Source: Amoebidium appalachense
Lineage: Eukaryota > Ichthyosporea
Reading direction: 5' to 3'
Length of the DNA: 64,000 nucleotides
Assembly (NCBI GenBank): GCA_963693365.1
Contig: CAVNZM010000011.1
Coordinates: forward strand, 7,688,001 to 7,752,000
The translations under genes were made by a program, and so were the position numbers. Shown piece after piece: positions 63,064-64,000 of the stretch (position 1 is the first letter of the stretch; each line of letters starts with the position of its first letter). The notes beneath the pieces are model-generated. The model did not search any database. It saw nothing but the letters and a program-made list of their open reading frames with translations, and was not told where the DNA came from.

Positions 63064-63889
63064 GTTGGGCGCTCATCTTTCACATGAAACCCATGGCTTG
63101 TTGTGTTCGCGGACTCAGCAAGTTTCGTCCGTTTGATCATGAATCATGTTGTTGTCGAGCATGAATTCAAAAACTTGCAACAGCGTCGGCAACCAATAAA
63201 AGCTAGGGAAGGCCTTGTTAGTTACCGTACCAAAGACAAAAAAGGTGTAAACTTATGTTTTCTTACTGGCTGTACAAAAAAAAGCGGGCTCCTGGGCCCC
63301 AATAGCTCGCGGTATCCTTCCGAAACAAGCATTCCTAAAGTACTGCGGTCAGAGTACTTATGGCCGCTAAGTTCTCCGATCAGAGTACATTTCGGATGCA
63401 TCATATAGAGAGGTGGCATCCGGTGGCAAATATGGGCAGACCAGGAGGTATTCAGCCCCCCCCCCCCTCCCCCCCCCCCCCCCCCCCCCCCCCCTGTCCC
63501 CGCAGGAATCCTGCCTTCTTAACAAGGGGTGCGTCTAATTTTATTTTCTTGGGGGGGGGGGGGTAGGGGAGGGGGAGGGGGGTCGAGGGTGGGGGATGGG
63601 GGAGGGGCGGGGGCACTCTGTGCAGTTGTTTGCAGTCCAACAGGGCTGGTAAATGCAGTTCTATTTTTAGATCTTGTGACTTCCCTTTGCTTTGTATGTA
63701 ACCCTTTTGGTTGGCCTATGGTAAGCAAACAGGAAGAACTCTATAAAGCAATGCAAGTGACTGGTAGACATTGTCGAGTGGGGCAAGATGCCAGATTTGC
63801 TTAGCAAACTGAGGCACCCTGCAATCATCCAGTCGTCATACTATTTTTAAGTCCATTTTTAACCAAGGCGTGTGATTGGTGGGCTGCAG
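63064..63889. other. Non-coding flank of the transposase
   Basis: Complex sequence at 63064-63450, then poly-C (63457-63494), poly-G (63551-63615) and complex sequence up to the next exon. TTAA occurs at 63519 and about 63848, but no inverted terminal repeat was recognised. Confidence 0.5.
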
Positions 63890-64000
63890 AAGGACGTGGT
63901 GCAGCAAGCCGTCAAGCAGCGGAAGCTTCTAGCAATGTACCGCAACAAAATGATCATGCGGGCACTCGCCCACGAAGACTACACCCTGTGGATGGCCCGT
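63890..64000 (+). CDS. Exon running off the right edge, protein unknown
   Basis: Follows CTGCAG, is open for 37 codons to the window edge, and reads KDVVQQAVKQRKLLAMYRNK then MIMRALAHEDYTLWMAR. The composition is typical of a helical host protein and unlike the surrounding repeats, so I take it as a genuine exon. The exact start is uncertain because the frame is open some bases further upstream. I could not place the family. Confidence 0.55.

Overview
This is a 64 kb piece of a eukaryotic nuclear genome. The genes have GT-AG spliceosomal introns, which bacteria lack: an ER-retention (KDEL) receptor, the signal-recognition-particle subunit SRP68, a mitochondrial pyruvate carrier, a peroxin/dysferlin-domain membrane protein and a GT31 glycosyltransferase. 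Introns and intergenic DNA are extraordinarily rich in poly-G/poly-C runs, (GT)n/(CA)n, (GA)n and compound microsatellites. Most long open frames on either strand are translations of these repeats (poly-Pro, poly-Gly, Thr-His, Cys-Val) and are not genes. The KDEL receptor reads more like animal or protist versions than plant ones, so I would guess a protist or simple opisthokont, but the species cannot be named from this sequence.

Layout. 69-824 (-): first two coding exons of SRP68, running off the left edge. 2925-3269 (-): fragment of a non-LTR reverse transcriptase. 4118-10848 (-): eight-exon Pex24/DysF-type membrane protein. 13944-17937 (+): six-exon MPC2-like pyruvate carrier with two micro-exons (17 and 13 nt). 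20673-25636 (-): six-exon KDEL receptor of exactly 212 residues. 29099-30146 (-): frameshifted Penelope-like reverse transcriptase. 30888-36675 (+): GT31 galactosyltransferase-like gene, interrupted by an in-frame TAG. 38-41 kb: isolated exon-like segments, a long Z-DNA-prone tract and a small TATA/ATG unit. 41705-49957 (+): complete, very young Ty3/gypsy chromovirus with 610-bp LTRs, a 5-bp target duplication, gag, and pol ending in a chromodomain. 49953-59300: nested tandem duplications and satellites (29, 445, 51, 183, 376 and 113 bp units), a tRNA-like SINE remnant and unassigned exon-like frames. 60620-63063 (-): piggyBac-like transposase plus a small companion frame. 63890-64000 (+): the start of another host exon running off the right edge.

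The exon-intron models were built by hand from splice sites, reading phase and remembered family motifs. SRP68, the DysF protein (except one junction), MPC and the KDEL receptor join in phase throughout. SRP68 and the KDEL receptor serve ER targeting and retrieval, the GT31 enzyme would act in the Golgi, MPC in the inner mitochondrial membrane, and the DysF protein in peroxisomal or ER membrane. They are ordinary housekeeping genes and do not form an operon. The most unusual observations are the (CA)n microsatellites that directly form the 3' splice sites of introns in several genes, the recurring oriented (C)n(A)n compound repeats, the GT31 nonsense codon, and the gap that separates gag from pol.
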